Positions 9,301 through 19,649 of a DNA stretch of 25,818 nt are shown piece after piece (position 1 is the stretch's first letter; every line of letters starts with the position of its first letter). Below the pieces are notes generated by a model. The model was not told the origin of the DNA. It was given only the letters and a program-made list of their open reading frames with translations, and did no database searches. The DNA comes from Podochytrium sp. JEL0797 (lineage: Eukaryota > Chytridiomycota > Chytridiomycetes > Chytridiales > Chytriomycetaceae). The stretch spans positions 1-25,818 of the forward strand of contig JADGJG010000283.1 of NCBI GenBank assembly GCA_027596195.1. Reading direction: 5' to 3'. Position numbers and translations under genes: made by a program.

Positions 9301-10309
9301 CCAAGTTGAAGATGTGGAGGACGCACCAACCCACGACGCGCCCATCGAAGATGTGGAGGAACCAACCAGCAACGCGTCCGTCGAACCCGCCACCGTGACC
9401 TCCACCTCCAAAGATGCTGCCACACCAGGAAAGAAACGCATCTCCGCCAAAGAACGTCGCGAACTCAAAAAGAAAGCGCCCCCCTCCTCCTCAACTTCAA
9501 CCCACCCACCCACCATCGAACTCACCCCCGCCGAAATCGATTCCAACAACGAGTCTTCCGACTCCTCCAACGAATCCCCCGAATCCACACCCATCCCCAA
9601 CCCCATCCACTCAAAACAACACACCCCATCCATCTCCTCCAAAAACTCCGCCACCGCGTCTTCCGCTGCCGCTCTGCGTGGCAAGAAAGCCAAGCTCAAG
9701 AAAATGAAGAGCAAGTACGCCGACCAATCAGACGAAGAACGTGAAGTCATGATGTCGTTACTCCACGGACCCGAATCGACCAAGAAAAAGAAGGGCAAAT
9801 CCACAGCCGACACACCCAAGGGAAATCCCACTCCCCCCAGCACCTCTAAATCCAAGAAACCCACCGCCATCAAACACAAACCTTCCCCTGCCGCGTCAAC
9901 AACGTTATTCACGGGTGATTCGATTCCGCCAGAAGACTTGAACCTTTCCATCTTGGATTCATTGACAAGCCAACCCCACCCTTCCGACACTCTCGCTTCC
10001 GTGGTTCCCGTTTGTGCACCATGGTCGAGTTTGTCAAAATACAAGTATAAAGTGAAACTGGTCCCAGGGTGAGAGCGCCATTCCACCTCTCTTTTGTAAC
10101 CCACTCACGCGTTTTGTCACAGATCTCTGAAACGTGGCAAAGCCGCGAAACAAGTAGAACACATTCTCCACGGTATGTCCGACACTCCCCGCGAATCGGA
10201 GATGATTGCCGCGATTCCGGAGGCGGAGATGGTAGCTGCGATATTGGGGAAAGTGAAGGTGATGGGTGCGAGTGGTGCGGGTGCAAGTTCAAGTGGGAAG
10301 AAGAAATGA
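6396..10309 (+). CDS. RQC2: Ribosome quality control factor Rqc2/NEMF (NFACT family)
   Basis: Exons: 6396-6477, 6524-6610, 6700-6852, 6901-7646, 7725-8454, 8495-8701, 8766-10068, 10123-10309; phases agree and the product is 1164 residues, normal for the family. It starts MKTRFTSLDVACMV with the conserved Asp9. The NFACT-N motif QLGVDRIVDF places the Asp-Arg pair, needed for CAT-tailing in yeast Rqc2, at 95-96. A coiled-coil middle and an acidic Ser/Glu stretch follow; NFACT-R contains YWFEKFNWFVSSENYLIVSG (647-666) and LHQAGTMAVSHSRAWEAKIV. A KGKK-type basic region has KLKKMKSKYADQSDEEREV, and the C-terminal domain starts near APWSSLSKYKYKVKLVPG. Role: binds stalled 60S subunits carrying nascent-chain-tRNA, recruits the E3 ligase Listerin and directs C-terminal tailing. 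Odd: the HADLHGA motif of NFACT-R is replaced by SSDMDQS. Intron 7647-7724 is a multiple of three with no stop, so it could be retained. Confidence 0.93.
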
Positions 10310-10446
10310 GTGATGATCGATGAACTGGGGAATGTTGCCAACTATCTTCAAGTATGAAAAAAGAATGTTAATGAACCTCTATCGGGCGCGTGATAATTTT
10401 ATTTGAAGTCCGCCTTCTGGAAAATGAAATCCTTCAAGATTGATCT

Positions 10447-10924
10447 ATGCCGAGAACCCTCCTCAGCATCACAGCCATTTTCATTTTGGTGGTGGACATA
10501 TTCCTGCTCACTTCCTTCATCAAGTTCACGCGCAAGACGATTCGAGGTACTCAAATTTCGATGGACCCACGACTCGTTGTTATTTCACGGTACGGAATTT
10601 ATGCATCCACAATCTGGACGAAATGGGGTGATTGACGGAATCTCATACTCCACCGGAATGCCTGGATCCTTTTTGATGGGACAGCTCGTTTTCATTATCG
10701 CAGATCTCGGGTTCGTCGTGCTGTTTGCTCTCAAAGTTGCGCTTTATTTCGAGGAGAAAGTGAACGAGACGGCGTCTCGCAAAAGCGTTTCGGGGGTCAA
10801 GTCAGTCCAAAGCGCAATCAAGAGTGGATATCAAGGAGAGTTTAGAAAATCAATTGCGATCAAACGAGAAGTTATCAATGGGAAGGCCGTGGAATCAGCG
10901 ACAAAATTTTTTATTTTCTTTTAG
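10447..10924 (+). pseudogene. Small two-helix membrane protein, frameshifted
   Basis: The frame from ATG 10447 encodes a hydrophobic helix (SITAIFILVVDIFLLTSF) followed by a basic stretch and runs to a stop at 10633-10635. The next frame is open from there to 10924 and contains a second helix (MGQLVFIIADLGFVVLFAL) and a charged tail. Dropping one G from the GGGG at 10625-10628 joins the two into a single frame of about 158 residues. Alternatives: a sequencing error in the homopolymer, or an unusual 109-nt intron with a weak GTTGTT donor (10576-10684) that also restores frame. No family is recognised. It lies tail to tail with the truncated channel copy. Confidence 0.45.
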
Positions 10925-10940
10925 GAAATAATTAAAGAAC

Positions 10941-11946
10941 TTATTGCTTCTTCAATGGAGATGAACAACTATCGGGCGTGTTGGTCTTGTTGGAAGTCCG
11001 CTCCCGATCTTTGGCCAACGAAAAAATTCGGAGCTTCATGTCCGTAAATTCCTCCAAGATGGCGTGAAAGTCTTGGTAAGTGAGTCTGTAAAGCACGGAG
11101 GGCGTCGCAGCTTGAACTGTCGCAGTCCGCAGGACTTTGGAGATCAGCGCGACTTCTGCAAAATTGAAGGGGGTGAATATTTGGACATGGATAGAAAACA
11201 CACAATTACCTCCAATATACGCGCCGTTATATAATGAAACCACTTTGCTTCCATTCACAAATACGTCCACTTTGCCCGACAGAATGAAAAACATGTCCTG
11301 CCCACTGTCCCCCTGTTTTGTAATGAAGTCATTCGTGACGTAATATTGCGCTCGCAATGCAGTGGCGAGGCGTCCGATATAAATCTCGTCGCGACCGTCT
11401 CCGGCTTGTCTCCTCAAAAACGGCACGCGTTCAATCAGAACGCGTGTGTTTTGTAATGAGATTTCCTTGAAGGCAAGATTTTTTAGTAAAAGAACGAATT
11501 CCGACACGCCACTCACAGCTCTCAGTGACTCGTTCATTTCAGAGAGCAGCAGCTCTTCTTCAAAGAATTTTCCGCGGTATCTGCGAAAAGAATTCGGACA
11601 GAAAATTAAGAGTTGCACAGTTGAACGGGTTAAAGTCCATACTTGGTCTCATAATAGCTCATCAATTTGGCTTCCGTCTCTGCACTCAAGTCTTTCCACT
11701 TGACATAGTCACTGATTTGCTCCATCTTTTGCATGTAGAGACGTCCGCTAGGATTAATTGAGACGATTGCTGATGAGATGGCTCCTAGAAATGCAGCGTA
11801 CAGAACAGCAGTGAGCACAACATATAGTGAAGAAACAAGCTGCTCTATTGCCATTTGAGGTCTAAAGTATGGACCCAGTTAGCCTTGAGAATACGAAACT
11901 CGCAAATATGGTACCCAAACGAGCAAGGAAACATATTCCCAACTGC
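10941..11946 (-). pseudogene. 5'-truncated paralogue of the HCN/CNG-like channel
   Basis: Minus-strand exons 11946-11915, 11861-11643, 11580-11517, 11465-11210 and 11155-10941 match the last five exons of the channel at 3082-5036, with identical intron positions and, except for the last, identical exon lengths. The first recognisable exon encodes the pore (AVGNMFPCSFG); everything upstream (S1-S5) is missing. All frames are open; from the first ATG (11854) the spliced product would be 248 residues: S6, C-linker and nucleotide-binding domain. The cNBD exon differs from copy 1 at only 3 of about 86 residues despite many silent changes. The extreme C-terminus has diverged. No promoter or start exon is visible. 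It may be a recent gene fragment, or splice to an unrecognised upstream exon. Confidence 0.8.
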
Positions 11947-11949
11947 CTA

Positions 11950-13310
11950 AAAAAATTTTGAATTTGCTGAAATTTGCTGAACACAGTTGGTTTCCGACCA
12001 TGCTCTGGAATGACAACAATGTAATCAGAGCCAGTCACAAACTTGGTTCTGGGAAACTCGAGCAACAGAGCCTTGATCTGTTGATGAAACTGGCTTGGAG
12101 CATTGGCGATTTGTCCTTATTTGGTTTTTTTGTGCTTTGCCTTTTCGTAGTTGAGAGTACCAGAGTTTTCGAAATGCTGGTGAATGTTTCCAATGGCTTT
12201 GGATGGGTTGTGTGTGCTGTGCTTGAGGGTCTCAGCTCCAGCATGTGGGTGGTTTTCCAACAGGTCGACAAGCTGAGCACGGTCTGTCTCCGCAATTCGA
12301 GACGTAATCTTTGGAGGTCGTTTGTGGGAATGGAGAGACCAGTGCTGGTTCTTGAACAGTGATTGCCCATTGGAATCACAGGATGCTGCTCCAGCACAGT
12401 TTTAGCTTGACAGCTGTGGTAGACAAGGGAGAGGTCGTCATTTGAAGCTGATGGACAGTGCTTATGCAGGCATTTCCTAATAGAAATGTGTCATTGAATG
12501 CTTCAAGAATATTGACCTGACAAAAACTCACTTGAGAATCTCCTTCTTGTTGTTGGCCTTCGTGGTGAACACGTGCCCCACATACGAACATGCGGTGCAT
12601 TCAATGGCACCATCACAGACAAAGCTCCCAGCCTAGACATTCAGGATCCTGGTCAGTTTGTTTGCGGTGCAATCCGATGTAAGAATTGTTCAATTCTCTG
12701 GCCAGTTCATGGAGAGAAGTTGATACTTCATGCTTCCATCAGGATACATGGGATGCAAATGACCGTAGCGATCGCACTTGCAACCAAACGCATCGTCCTC
12801 CTTGAGCTGTGAGTATTCTGAAACAACTACCGGGCTGACAAACGCTGCCCGTGCTCCCCGCACACGACCACCACGCTGAGTCTGTGGGTTGTTGGATTCA
12901 TTGTCTGCAACAGAGCCAGTGGAAGGAGAATCAGCGGATGAATCAACTGGAGGGGAGGAGACACTAGGGGGAGGTCCGGTGGGAAGTGGTTGCGATTCAT
13001 CATCGTTCGCGTATTCATCAATGAACTGAAGAATAAACTGAAGCGCATCAACTGAGACGTCTGGATCAGTTTCTTGGGTTTCGACTGATGCGGCTTCGGG
13101 ACGGAGCTACAGATCGGAAGGCAAGGGTTGGCCGGACGAGGATTCGGCAGCCAAAGAGGAAACGTTCGGCGGCGCGGCAGGGCCAGCAGCAGGTGTTCTT
13201 TCAAGTTGGGCACATTCTGCAGTCTCGGGAGGTACGCTGGATGCAATCGGGGCACCGTTGGCGTCCTGGAGCGCCATATTCGTGATGGCTGGGCAGTCGT
13301 TACTTCGCAT
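11950..13310 (-). pseudogene. Degenerate ORF, probably mobile-element derived
   Basis: From ATG 13310 the minus strand reads a Pro/Ser/Ala-rich segment, an acidic segment (SVDALQFILQFIDEYANDDE) and then Cys/His-containing segments: DDAFGCKCDRYGHLHPMYPD, GAIECTACSYVGHVFTT and, after a good GT-AG intron (12531-12478), KKCLHKHCPSASNDD. A further open stretch reads HSHKRPPKITSRIAETDRAQ, then EFPRTKFVTGSDYIVVIPE. The coherent reading is interrupted by in-frame stops (near 13107, 12687, 12627 and 12061) and by one frame change near 12370-12400. The pattern of a zinc-finger-like region followed by HSHKRPP loosely recalls the FLYWCH-type regions of fungal transposases. I could not identify the family. 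Its downstream end abuts the truncated channel copy. Confidence 0.4.
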
Positions 13311-14900
13311 TTTCCTAGACTCGGAAAAAATCGGAATGGGGGTGATGTGTTTCCGAGTCTGGTCAAACTGGAAAATCCAGACTGGGAAAAAAGGACGATC
13401 CCGTTTTTTTTTGGCTCGCAAACTGGCTTGAAACTGGCTCGCAAAAATCGAAACACACCGCACGTCATCTCCCGACTCCCACCCCTCGAATTCGAATTGA
13501 TCCATCAATAACATGCAGTGCGAGTGTGATACAGGACTTGGCAAACGAGTGAGCGAGTGCTGGATCGGGCTGTAAGCGAATCGAACCTGGATACCCTCGC
13601 TGCAATCAAATCGGACACGCCGGATTTCGCAGCACAACGCACCCACAGCCCAGCAACCCGACTCGAGGTGTTGAGAGAGTGCATGGCATAGTCGTAGCGG
13701 GGAGTGGGAGCCGAGATCGTCGCAGAATCGAAAACGCCCCTTTCCCCTCGCCCTCTCGACACACGAACGACCCCACGACCATCCAGCGAACCCCACACAA
13801 CATCAGAGTCGTGGATCACAATGAGCAAAAGCGTGTCGAAGCGTGGGAGAGTGTGAATCGAACAAATAAAGAATCGATCAAAAAACTTGCATTGCGCCGA
13901 AACACGACACACACAGCCGGCCATTCAACCAAGCCAAATCATGCATAAGCATGCTCTAGAAATGTAGTGAAGCCGAAAACGCGTAATTTCAATGCACCCA
14001 AATGCGTTTCCAGCGTTGGCGTTTTTTCTTCGGGGCCAAAAAAAAATGTTAAAAAAACTTTAGAAATTAACACCTTTCTCATACCTATTCGAGCGGAATA
14101 TTACAAAGTAGGTCTGGGGTGGGTGGGCGCGCGGGTGGGTGGGCAGGTGGGGGTGCCTGGGCGCGGATTGCCTGGGCGCGAAAAAAATGCGCGGAAAAAA
14201 AAATGCGCGGCGGCCAGCAAACCAAAAAAAAATCTAGTCAAAGCAGGTGCAACGGCCAATTTAGTTCGAATCAAACAAAACCTGCTCTATAGTATTTGTT
14301 TAGTTTATCTGATTAGTCGATTGTTCGAAAATCGAATCTGGCCAGTCTGTTAATAATTTCAATGCCAAGTCCCAAGCCGCTTGATCATTTCGGAACTAAC
14401 ACGCGACTGTTTTCCATGCTGCTGCAATGCTTTCGGCATCATTTCCTGTCGGTTAAATTATTTCAACCGATGCCAAGACAAACACTTGGACCCTAAGCCG
14501 CTCACACTCAAGCCACACGTCAAAGCGAGACTCAACGCGCGAGTTCCACCGTCTCAATTCATTGATTTGATTTACAATCAAAGATTCACTGCTGATCCCA
14601 AGAGTGCCTGCGCATTGTGATTTAATAACCCATATCTCCCCCCCGAGCTCAAGGCCCTGATTCTGCAATAGCCCAAACAAGTCCTACTCTTGAGAAGTAT
14701 TTCTGCCACCAGCTCTTTCAGGTCTGCAACTCCTCCCAAACTCCCAATTTCAAAAAAAAAGAGGGATCGTGTGAAATAAAGAATTGCCTCATCGAAAAGT
14801 GGCATGATTCCTGCAGGGTTTGACTCACATTTACGATCGCTCGTTTTTTGGGAAAACGACAAGCCACAACAATTTTTCCGAACACTCGAAAAAAACTACC
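13311..14900. other. Gene-poor interval
   Basis: No convincing gene is seen in 1.6 kb. Several ORFs of 60-140 codons overlap on both strands without recognisable motifs or matching splice sites. The interval contains the G-rich cluster at 14116-14161, several A-runs and repeated ATGCGCGG blocks (14188-14212). Sequence just upstream of 14901 is presumably the promoter of the secreted-protein gene. Confidence 0.5.
14116..14161 (+). other. Potential G-quadruplex cluster
   Basis: Within 46 bases there are seven runs of three or more G, most separated by one to five bases (GGGGTGGGTGGGCGCGCGGG and onward). This satisfies the usual G-quadruplex pattern on the plus strand more than once. Confidence 0.7.
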
Positions 14901-15878
14901 ATGTTTACCCCCGTCGTTCTTGCCGCCACTTTCGCGACCCTTGCTGCTGCCCAGACCGCCACCACCACCGCCGGATCCTCGTCCGAGGTTTGCGCGCCCA
15001 TGGGACCCAACGACCCGTACTGCGGATGGCTTTCTCCTCTGGATTCTGCCTTCACTGCGTGAGTCACCTTCTGTTGTGTTCCTGTTGAATTGGACAAAGA
15101 GCTGGACGGAAATCTGGTGTATATTGCAACTGTGCGTGCAAGCAGAGGAATTGCAGGACAGTGCATTGGGGCACACCAACTTGACCAAATCGGATGAGAA
15201 ATCTCGTTTCTGCGGCTGCCCCCCGGTCGTCGAATCTGCCAATCCGCCATCATCCCCTCACTCCGCTCCGCTTCTGCAAACCATTCTCCTCCTGATGACT
15301 AATTCCTCAATTTAAACAACAGCACTGGCAAGACCTCTTCCACTGGCACCTTGGACCAGTTCATGCCTCTGTTGGGCATGTGCACTGGCTTGAACCTCAC
15401 TTTGACTCCATTCCTTTACTGCTACGGGTCGGTGGGCGCCTGTAACGGCGCAACGTGGAGCTTGCCCTCAGACCCGTTCAACATGACCCAATCCGCCGCT
15501 TTCTTCAACGGAATCAAATTCAACGACGTTACACCCGCCATGACCAAAGCCGGAGTGAAGCCCTTATGTTTGGACACTTGCAACACGTTCGTCAAGCCCA
15601 TTGTGAATTGCCAGATTTTGACGTCTATTGGACTGAAGCCCGATCCTTGCGTCGGTCTGCCCAACACTGATTGCATCAACCTTCCCGGAACCAAAGCCGG
15701 AGAGACCTTGACCTGGAACGCGAACGGCGGTATTCCCTTCGACCCAAGCGCCCCAGCTGCCAATGCCACTTCTTCTTCCGCTGCTGCTGCCACTTCCACG
15801 ACCGCTTCCCACACGAACGGCGCCATGAACTTGGTTGCCGGCTCCGTTGCGGCTGTTGTGGCCGTGTTGGCTTTGTAA
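14901..15878 (+). CDS. Secreted cysteine-rich protein, probably GPI-anchored
   Basis: Exons 14901-15058 and 15323-15878 are joined over a 264-nt GT-AG intron, much longer than the others here; 237 residues. The N-terminus is a clear signal peptide (MFTPVVLAATFATLAAAQ). The ectodomain has about ten cysteines, including GMCTGLNLTLTPFLYC and PLCLDTCNTFVKPIVNC, and N-glycosylation sites (NLT, NMT, NAT). A Ser/Ala/Thr-rich stretch (about 198-220) is followed by a hydrophobic end (MNLVAGSVAAVVAVLAL) with no charged tail, as in GPI-anchor signals. Cysteine spacing loosely resembles frizzled-like extracellular domains; this is only a suggestion. AATAAA is at 15908-15913. Likely a cell-surface protein; function unknown. 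Confidence 0.8.
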
Positions 15879-15907
15879 TTCGCTTTTTTCTTTTCACTTA
15901 ACTGTTT

Positions 15908-15913
15908 AATAAA
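15908..15913 (+). terminator. Poly(A) signal AATAAA
   Basis: AATAAA 30 bp after the stop of the secreted-protein gene. Confidence 0.6.
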
Positions 15914-16030
15914 GTACGAAGGACATTGGCTTCATTTTCGCGTAAATCTTTGAAAGGACGAGTAAAACAGAAAACGCGATGGGATTTGCAGGCGAAAATC
16001 TTTGTGGTTCATCGCAACGTGATCGCAACA

Positions 16031-18548
16031 ATGCTGCTTCAAACAACTGTTATTGCCTTCTTGGCCCAAGTCACGAAGGCTGCCATCATCACGGCGCAAG
16101 CCGTCACCTCTTTCTCTCAGCTGACCCCCCAAGTTTACTCAATCACGACGGCCACCACCGTCTCGACACTTTCCATTTATCAACCGGACCTCATCCACCT
16201 CAAAACCACGCTTAATCAAAACCCGCCACCACGCTCGCCGACGAATATTGCAATCAACCCACCCGCGTTCGACACTTCAGATGTAAACGACTACCAGGTT
16301 CAAGAAACAGCGACGAATTACACGCTCACGGGCCCCGTGTTTTCGATTGTCGTCAATAAATCCCCTCTGCTGTTTGGAATCTACGCAATCGGAACAAAAG
16401 GGAATCAGGTGGTATTCCAGGAGCTCTGGCCGCTCACGTTTGATCCCGTTGCTGGAACAACCACTCAGTTCTTGAATCAATCGTGGAAGTCTCAAAACTA
16501 TGGAGGCGGTGTTCAAACTAATGGTTTCATCAACCAGAGGAACCAAACAATTGCTGTAAGTTTGAAAGAACGCGTTTTCGACATAATTAATATCCAACAC
16601 GTCGCCTACACGTCACCAAAAACAGATCAGCAACTCGGCCTCGTCAAACCCATCCCCAGTATATTTCACAAACACAAATTACGCAATCCTGCGCAACACC
16701 TTCTCGTCGGGAGTGTACTCATTTCAATCAACCCTTTCGACCCAACACAATGAAACAAACTACGACGCGTTCATTTTCCTCGACCCGACCCTCTCCAATA
16801 CTCTCGCCCCGCTACTCAACACTTACACGAAGCTCACTGGCCGTGTCAGTCTACCACCAATGCAAGCCTTTGGCGTGGGCGACAGCAACTGTTACCAAAA
16901 TCAAACTGAACTTACGACCACCGTTTCCCAATATGCAAGCATGAGCATGCCATTGAATTGGATCATCTCGGGAGACGGCTGCGCAATTCCAACTCCTCTC
17001 GGGGCTCTCACTGCCTATCTTTCCAGCGTCAACAGCAGCATCGTGACCGCAAACCAATACCTCAGCGTTGGTGTCTCCGAAACCGTTCAAGACGCGCTGG
17101 CTGGGACAACGAACGTGCTGGCTCATGCAAACTTCCGTTCCCTCGATTCCCGAAACGCGTCAACGAGTGCATCCGTGTTGCAGGCCTGCGACATGATCCA
17201 CGGCTCAATCGAAAAAGCGGACGCGAATGTTCGCAGCGTGGTTTTGGGCGTCAAGAACGGTTGGGCTGGTGTTCAAAGAAGCAGTGTTGTGAGCACAGGA
17301 GATGCTACAGGATCGTATGCCAACATTCTGACGCAGTTGGCTGCTGTGCAGTCAGCTGGAATGGGTGGGTTCTCTTGGATCTCTTCAGATGTGGATGGTG
17401 TAAATCCCGGAGTGGATGGAGCAGACGCATATATTCGTGATTTGCAGGTAACGCAGTGATTCAGTTGAGAGTTTTTGTCTAAATGTGAATTTCAGTTCAA
17501 GATTTTCACCCCGATTGTGTCCATCCGGGGATCCAGTGTCAGCAAACGTCCGTGGGCGTTTGGCGAGCCTTACACTACAATTGCGCGCCAATACCTCAAC
17601 CTGCGCCAATCCCTCCTGCCTTACATTTACAACATCGCGTACGAAAGCACGCAAACTGGATTCCCAATGACGAGATCCATGTCTCTCGCATTCCCACTCC
17701 TCACCAGCACCGGAACCCCAAATCTCACAACCCAGTTCCTCTTTGGCCCCTCTCTCTTGATTGCCCCTGTCTTCACCAACACAATCGTCCGAAACAACAT
17801 TTACCTCCCCAACGGAACGTGGTTCGATTTCTGGAACGGAATGATCTTCTTAGGACCCCAGACAATCAACCAATATCCGTGCCCATTGACCACCATCCCA
17901 ATCTTTGTTCAATCACCGGCAATCATTCCGCAGCTGCTCCCGCCACCACTTGCGCCAAATGCCCCCCAATACCACCCAAAACCCCTCACAGACACCCTTA
18001 CGCTCTCAATCTATGTCACCAGAGGCCAAATCCTCACGTATACGTTATACGCGGACGATGGCGTAACACAGCAACACAACTCAGAAATCTTCAGCACCCA
18101 ACAATTCACTGTTGATTACACCACATCGGCGCATATTTACATTACAATCCACCCCGTCGTGCCCAACACAGAAGCCACCCCGTTCCTTGGAGCCCCGACA
18201 TCGCGTAACTACCGCATCCAATTGTTCACACCAGACACAATCGTCAAATCCTCTCTCGCGTACAAAAACATGGCAGTGAGCGGGGGTACATTATTTCAGG
18301 TCAATTCGATCGCGAGTGAACAGGAGGCCATGATTGTGGTTTACACAAATCCAGATCGCAGTCACGGCGGCATAAACTACGTTGGTGCCGTGCTGGTTGC
18401 GGTGATTCTGTTGGGCTTGATTCTACTGATGGTGTTTTACGAGAAGGCGAAGGAGCACGCGAATGGTGTGGGCGGTGTGGCGGGGGTGGTGGCGGTGAAA
18501 GAGGAAATGGCGCAGTACAAAACTGTGGAGGGTGAGGAGGGAGTTTAA
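16031..18548 (+). CDS. Membrane-anchored glycoside hydrolase 31-like protein, probably non-catalytic
   Basis: Exons 16031-16555, 16626-17447 and 17496-18548 with 70- and 48-nt introns; 799 residues. The start ATG gives a signal peptide (MLLQTTVIAFLAQVTKA). The N-terminal beta-sandwich has the family signature-like YGGGVQTNGFINQRNQT near 157. The barrel contains YASMSMPLNWIISGDG and, at the C-terminal side, KRPWAFGEPYTTIARQYLNL and LLPYIYNIAYES, which are typical of GH31. A distal beta domain follows, then one transmembrane helix (about 744-765) and a 34-residue cytosolic tail: a type I membrane protein. Known: GH31 enzymes use a nucleophile Asp in a WxDMNE-type motif and an acid/base Asp in a WTGD-type motif. 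The first is absent, and about 70 residues appear missing there; the second site reads STGDAT. Many N-glycosylation sequons. Probably a surface carbohydrate-binding or structural protein. Confidence 0.82.
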
Positions 18549-19023
18549 TTTCACCAAGGTTATCATTTCTTTCTCTTTCGCGAAATATAGAGTTTTTTCC
18601 TCGCGCCCCAGACCTGCTAATTTTCTTTGTCAAAGCATCAGTTTTAGAACCGGCACTGTCGACGTGCCAGAGAGAATCTTAACCGAGGCAACAAGACCAT
18701 GAAGGCCTGCAGATCAAAATTTGTGAACGGGGCCCTTCTGATATCATGGGTATTGGCATACAAACCCATTCGCGGATTCGCAGAAGGTGTCTTCAGATTT
18801 GATTCTCCAGGAGCTTTGATGATAAATGGTTGTAGAATTTCACTAGTGGAGGAGCAGAATCAGCAGCTGGGTGGCAACAGAGAATTGACTTGGCATTTGG
18901 TGGCTTGTGGCAATGCCGGATTTGTCACGATGCGTGCCGGTGCCACTGAGACGTGAGTCACCTTACTTTGGTTTCGAAAGAAGAGAAAGCGGAATAAGCC
19001 GAACGAGGAAAAATCAACAAAAA
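18549..19023 (+). promoter_or_regulatory. Upstream region of the first USP gene
   Basis: No gene is recognised; an 85-codon ORF at 18699-18956 has no features. The part at about 18897-18960 is repeated upstream of the second USP gene (20047-20107), with GATTTGTCACGAT and CGGTGCCAC in common. It is either a retained promoter element or simply part of the duplicated unit. Confidence 0.45.
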
Positions 19024-19641
19024 ATGCATTCTTCTACCATCACCAAAGTCATTGCCTCAAGCATTGCTGAAAGCCAACCTGCGAAAGACCAAAAAGTGAT
19101 TCTCCTGGCCATCGACAACACCGTTTTCTCGGACTTCTGCGTGCGCTGGTTTCTAGACGCCAACATTTTTGCTGATGCATTCGTTTACCTCGTAAACGTT
19201 CAACCCCACTTCAACCCCGTCGACGTTTTTGCGATCCCGAGCGACTCGGATGAAGCGGAAAGGGAGGAGAGCATCAAGCTGCTGAAAAAGTATTCCGAGA
19301 TGCTGAAAGTTTACGAGCGCCAATTCTCTGCACTTCTTCTTGTTTCGCATTCACCAAAAGAAACTATTGTGGCCAAAGCAATGGAGTTGAACGCTCAGAT
19401 GGTAAATACTTGCGCCGTTCTATTTTGATTGCGCGTGGATTGCTCATTACGTTTTATTCAGGTGGTCATGGGTTCCCGCGGTTCAGATGGTCTTTCCCGA
19501 TTGGTTTCCGGAAATTCGTTCTCAGACTATGTCCAACACCACTGCCAAATGCCCGTCCTTGTCGTGAAGCCGTCGGCAGCCGATGTGGCCAAGATGGTGA
19601 AGCCCGTGAGTCCCCGGATCAGCATGCACCACGTGTTTTAA
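19024..19641 (+). CDS. Universal stress protein family protein
   Basis: Exons 19024-19401 and 19462-19641, phase-0 60-nt intron; 185 residues. A Usp (alpha/beta HUP-like) domain is visible: first strand with acidic residue (VILLAIDNTVFSDFCVRWFL), second strand (DAFVYLVNV), a long helix (EESIKLLKKYSEMLKVY), strand LLLVSHSP, helix TIVAKAMELNAQM, and the nucleotide-binding loop VVMGSRGSDGLSRLVSGNS followed by the final strand MPVLVVKP. The loop fits G-x2-G-x9-G with Asn after the last Gly. Such proteins bind ATP or AMP and respond to stress in bacteria, plants and fungi; the partner here is unknown. AATAAA at 19644-19649. The gene was tandemly duplicated to give the next one. Confidence 0.88.
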
Positions 19642-19643
19642 AA

Positions 19644-19649
19644 AATAAA
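19644..19649 (+). terminator. Poly(A) signal AATAAA
   Basis: AATAAA 3 bp after the stop of the first USP gene. Confidence 0.55.

Noticed and set aside
9073..10104. 343-codon minus-strand ORF
   Set aside because: It lies antisense to the Rqc2/NEMF C-terminal exon, is Ser/Ala/Gly-biased and has no family features; a shadow of the coding strand.
13570..13600. tRNA T-loop-like GGTTCGATTC on the minus strand
   Set aside because: The flanking bases cannot form a five-pair T stem, and no matching acceptor stem or anticodon arm was found.
18699..18956. 85-codon plus-strand ORF upstream of the first USP gene
   Set aside because: No recognised features; its 3' part is duplicated upstream DNA shared with the second USP gene, where the frame is not kept.
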